Origin: Gammaproteobacteria bacterium
Lineage (GTDB): Bacteria > Pseudomonadota > Gammaproteobacteria > JAJDOJ01
Length of the DNA stretch: 49,540 nt
Direction of reading: 5' to 3'
NCBI GenBank assembly: GCA_022340215.1
Contig: JAJDOJ010000046.1
Span: forward strand, 1 to 49,540
Part shown: positions 47,559 through 49,540 of the stretch, piece after piece
Numbering within the stretch: position 1 is the first letter of the stretch
Layout of the letters: the number at the start of each line of letters is the position of its first letter
Program-made: the position numbers and the translations under genes
Notes under the pieces: generated by a model
Database searches by the model: none
What the model saw: the letters and a program-made list of their open reading frames with translations, nothing else
Told to the model about the DNA's origin: nothing

Positions 47559-49277
47559 TCAATCCTTGGTGACCCGATTGATCTCTTCCAGGCTGGTCAC
47601 ACCGTCCTGTACCTTCTTCAGACCCGATGCGCGCAGGTCGGGGATCCCCTCCCTGCTCGCCTGGTCCGCCAGTTGCATCGCGTTGCCGCCTTCCATGATG
47701 ATCCGGCCCATCGCTTCGGAGACCGGCATGACCTGGTAGATGCCGACCCGTCCCTTATAGCCACCGGTACATTGGTCGCACCCGACGGCCTTGTAGATCT
47801 TGATCCCCTCGAGCTGCTCCTCGGTAAACCCCTCCTTCAGCAGCGCCTCGCGGGGAACGTCGACAACCGTATTGCAATTGCTGCATAGGCGCCGGGCCAG
47901 GCGCTGGGCGATGATAAGACTGACGGCCGAGGCGATGTTGTAGGGTGGGACGCCCATATTGGCAAGGCGGGAGAGCGTCTGCGGCGCGTCGTTGGTGTGC
48001 AGGGTCGAGAGGACGAGATGGCCCGTCTGGGCGGCCTTGATCGCGATCTCGGCCGTCTCCAGGTCCCGGATCTCGCCCACCATCACGATGTCGGGATCCT
48101 GGCGCAGGAAGGCCCGCAATGCGGCGGCGAACGTCAGTCCGACCTTGGGATGCACGTTCACCTGATTGACGCCCGGAAGATTGATTTCCACGGGGTCTTC
48201 CGCCGTCGAGATGTTCCGGTCGGTGGTGTTCAGGATATTGAGCCCGGTGTAGAGCGACACGGTCTTGCCGCTACCGGTGGGTCCCGTTACCAGGATCATG
48301 CCGTAGGGTTTGCTCAAGGCATCCATGTACAACTGTTTCTGTTCTTCCTCGTAGCCCAGCGCATCGATGCCCAGCTGCGCACTGGTGGGGTCGAGGATAC
48401 GCATGACGATCTTTTCGCCGAAGAGCGTCGGGCAGGTACTGACACGGAAGTCGATGGCTCGCTTCTTGGAAATCTGCATCTTCATCCGCCCATCCTGGGG
48501 TATGCGCCGCTCCGAGATATCGAGCCGGGACAACACCTTGAGTCGCGCAGAGATCCTGGGAGCGAGGTTCACGGGCGGCGCGGCGATCTCGTGCAGCACG
48601 CCATCCATGCGGAAACGGACACGATACTTCATTTCATAGGGCTCGAAATGGATGTCCGATGCCTTCTTGTTGATCGCATCCAGCAACACCTTGTTCACGA
48701 AACGAACGATCGGTGTGTCGTCGACCTCCGATGCGCCCTCGTCGGCCTTCGGTTCCTCGTCCCCCGCTTTGATCTGGAGATTGTCGAGATCCTCGTCCAT
48801 CAATCCTTCCATGGCGCTGGCGGAATCTTCCGCCTCGAGGACCGTGTCGATCGCCTTGCTGAGTTTGTCCTCCTCGACGAGAATCGGGTCGGCGGAAAGC
48901 CCCGTGGCGAACTTGATCTCGTCCAGCCCCGTCAGGTTCAGCGGGTCCGCTACCGCTACGAACAGCTTGTTGCCGCGCTTCAGTATGGGTAACGCGTGAT
49001 GTTGCCGAACGATCTTCTCGCTGACGACACCCTTCGGAAGGGCGTCGGGGTCGAGCACGCGGATGTCCAGTACCGGGATCCCGAACTCCCTGGAGGCAGC
49101 CATGGCGATGTCCGCCGGAGAGACGAACCCCTGCCCGACCAGATAGGTGACCAGCGGAATCCGTTTCTTGTGGGACTCGTCCTGGGCGGATGCGGCATCC
49201 ATCTCGCTGATCAGCCTTTCGTTTACCAGCCGTAGCGCAAGCCCGCCCAATCTGAGATTTCTAGCCGTAGTTGCCAT
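47559..49277 (-). CDS. pilB: type IV pilus assembly ATPase
   Basis: PilB is the hexameric ATPase that powers pilus extension. The 572-residue product has an N-terminal MshEN/GspE-N domain (about 40-150) and the secretion ATPase domain. Walker A is GPTGSGKT at 332-339 and Walker B DPDIVMVGEIRD at 394-405; SDIHFEPYE, STAEDPVE (Asp box) and LSTLHTND (His box) are present. Cys465, 468, 500 and 503 in CSNC and CDQC make the zinc site. It opens the pilBCD unit; a pilin gene may lie further right, outside the window. Confidence 0.97.
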   Translation of the reverse strand: MATTARNLRLGGLALRLVNERLISEMDAASAQDESHKKRIPLVTYLVGQGFVSPADIAMAASREFGIPVLDIRVLDPDALPKGVVSEKIVRQHHALPILKRGNKLFVAVADPLNLTGLDEIKFATGLSADPILVEEDKLSKAIDTVLEAEDSASAMEGLMDEDLDNLQIKAGDEEPKADEGASEVDDTPIVRFVNKVLLDAINKKASDIHFEPYEMKYRVRFRMDGVLHEIAAPPVNLAPRISARLKVLSRLDISERRIPQDGRMKMQISKKRAIDFRVSTCPTLFGEKIVMRILDPTSAQLGIDALGYEEEQKQLYMDALSKPYGMILVTGPTGSGKTVSLYTGLNILNTTDRNISTAEDPVEINLPGVNQVNVHPKVGLTFAAALRAFLRQDPDIVMVGEIRDLETAEIAIKAAQTGHLVLSTLHTNDAPQTLSRLANMGVPPYNIASAVSLIIAQRLARRLCSNCNTVVDVPREALLKEGFTEEQLEGIKIYKAVGCDQCTGGYKGRVGIYQVMPVSEAMGRIIMEGGNAMQLADQASREGIPDLRASGLKKVQDGVTSLEEINRVTKD

Positions 49278-49540
49278 ATAAATCGCTTGTTTGGCGATAA
49301 GATTCTTCGATAGTCGTGCATGGTAGCCGTTCAGGCTCCGAAGTCAATTCGGCACGGACGCGTATGAAAACAGGGAATCGAACCTACCGAATTCCAGTTC
49401 CATCGAGGTCAGGATTACGATGTATGGTGTATCGGAGAGTACAGAACGCGTTTTCGAGTCTGGCGTGCCGGCTCGTCTCTTCCGATCAATGTGTATCCTG
49501 TTGTTTCAACGACTCGTATGAAACATCGTCAAGGTCTTGT
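49278..49540 (-). promoter_or_regulatory. region upstream of pilB
   Basis: These bases are distinctly lower in GC than the rest and carry no visible gene. They should contain the pilB promoter on the minus strand. I could not find a convincing sigma-54 (GG-N10-GC) or sigma-70 site. Confidence 0.35.

Noticed and set aside
49373-49390. ggaatcgaacc, resembling a tRNA T-arm on the minus strand
   Set aside because: The flanking bases do not pair as a T-stem, and no acceptor, anticodon or D-arm could be built around it.
49278-49540. Sigma-54 promoter for pilB
   Set aside because: No GG and GC pair at the required 10-base spacing with flanking consensus was found on the minus strand.

Overview
This is a GC-rich stretch of a gammaproteobacterial chromosome, and almost all of it is core genome. 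Gene order follows the Pseudomonas/Chromatiales pattern: murA-hisG-hisD-hisC-algW, petABC-sspAB, diaA-yraN-lpoA divergent from rsmI-rnpB, the full mra/dcw cluster, lpxC-dciA-M23-secA-argJ-mutT, then zapD-coaE-pilD-pilC-pilB. The DNPR motif of MurE (meso-diaminopimelate type), LpoA, LpxC, the SspAB pair and type IV pilus genes all fit a Gram-negative gammaproteobacterium. A lineage near Chromatiales/Ectothiorhodospiraceae is my inference; no rRNA or other species marker is present.

Layout. (1) 1-4662: end of murA, then hisG (short form), a class I DAHP synthase gene placed inside the histidine cluster, hisD and hisC. (2) 4663-4985: a small mosaic region with GTAG-type REP hairpins and a relic second copy of the hisC 3' end. 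(3) 4986-6140 (-): DegS/AlgW-type envelope-stress protease, divergent from a Nif3/YbgI gene. (4) 7297-11355: cytochrome bc1 operon petABC followed by sspA-sspB. (5) 15841-11466 (-): lpoA, yraN, diaA and a GlcD-type FAD oxidase. (6) 15926-17232 (+): rsmI and the RNase P RNA gene. (7) 17459-35059 (+): mraZ, rsmH, ftsL, ftsI, murE, murF, mraY, murD, ftsW, murG, murC, murB, ddl, ftsQ, ftsA, ftsZ, mostly joined by ATGA or GTGA overlaps and headed by a clear promoter and three phased MraZ boxes. (8) 35518-43303: lpxC (TTG start), dciA (-), an M23 peptidase, secA, argJ and a Nudix-ThiE fusion. (9) 49277-43586 (-): pilB, pilC, pilD, coaE and zapD.

Functionally the window joins peptidoglycan precursor synthesis (MurA to MurG, MraY, Ddl), septal synthesis and division (FtsL, I, W, Q, A, Z, ZapD, LpoA, M23), lipid A commitment (LpxC), secretion (SecA), respiration (bc1) and type IV pilus assembly.

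I did not find a convincing undescribed multi-gene system. No CRISPR, prophage, transposase gene or toxin-antitoxin pair was seen. The points worth a second look are small in scale: the relic hisC tail beside a REP cluster, REP hairpins whose stems differ while the GTAG tag is kept, short tandem duplications at several gene junctions, the aro gene inside the his operon, a non-canonical Qo motif in cytochrome b, and the long leader in front of lpxC.
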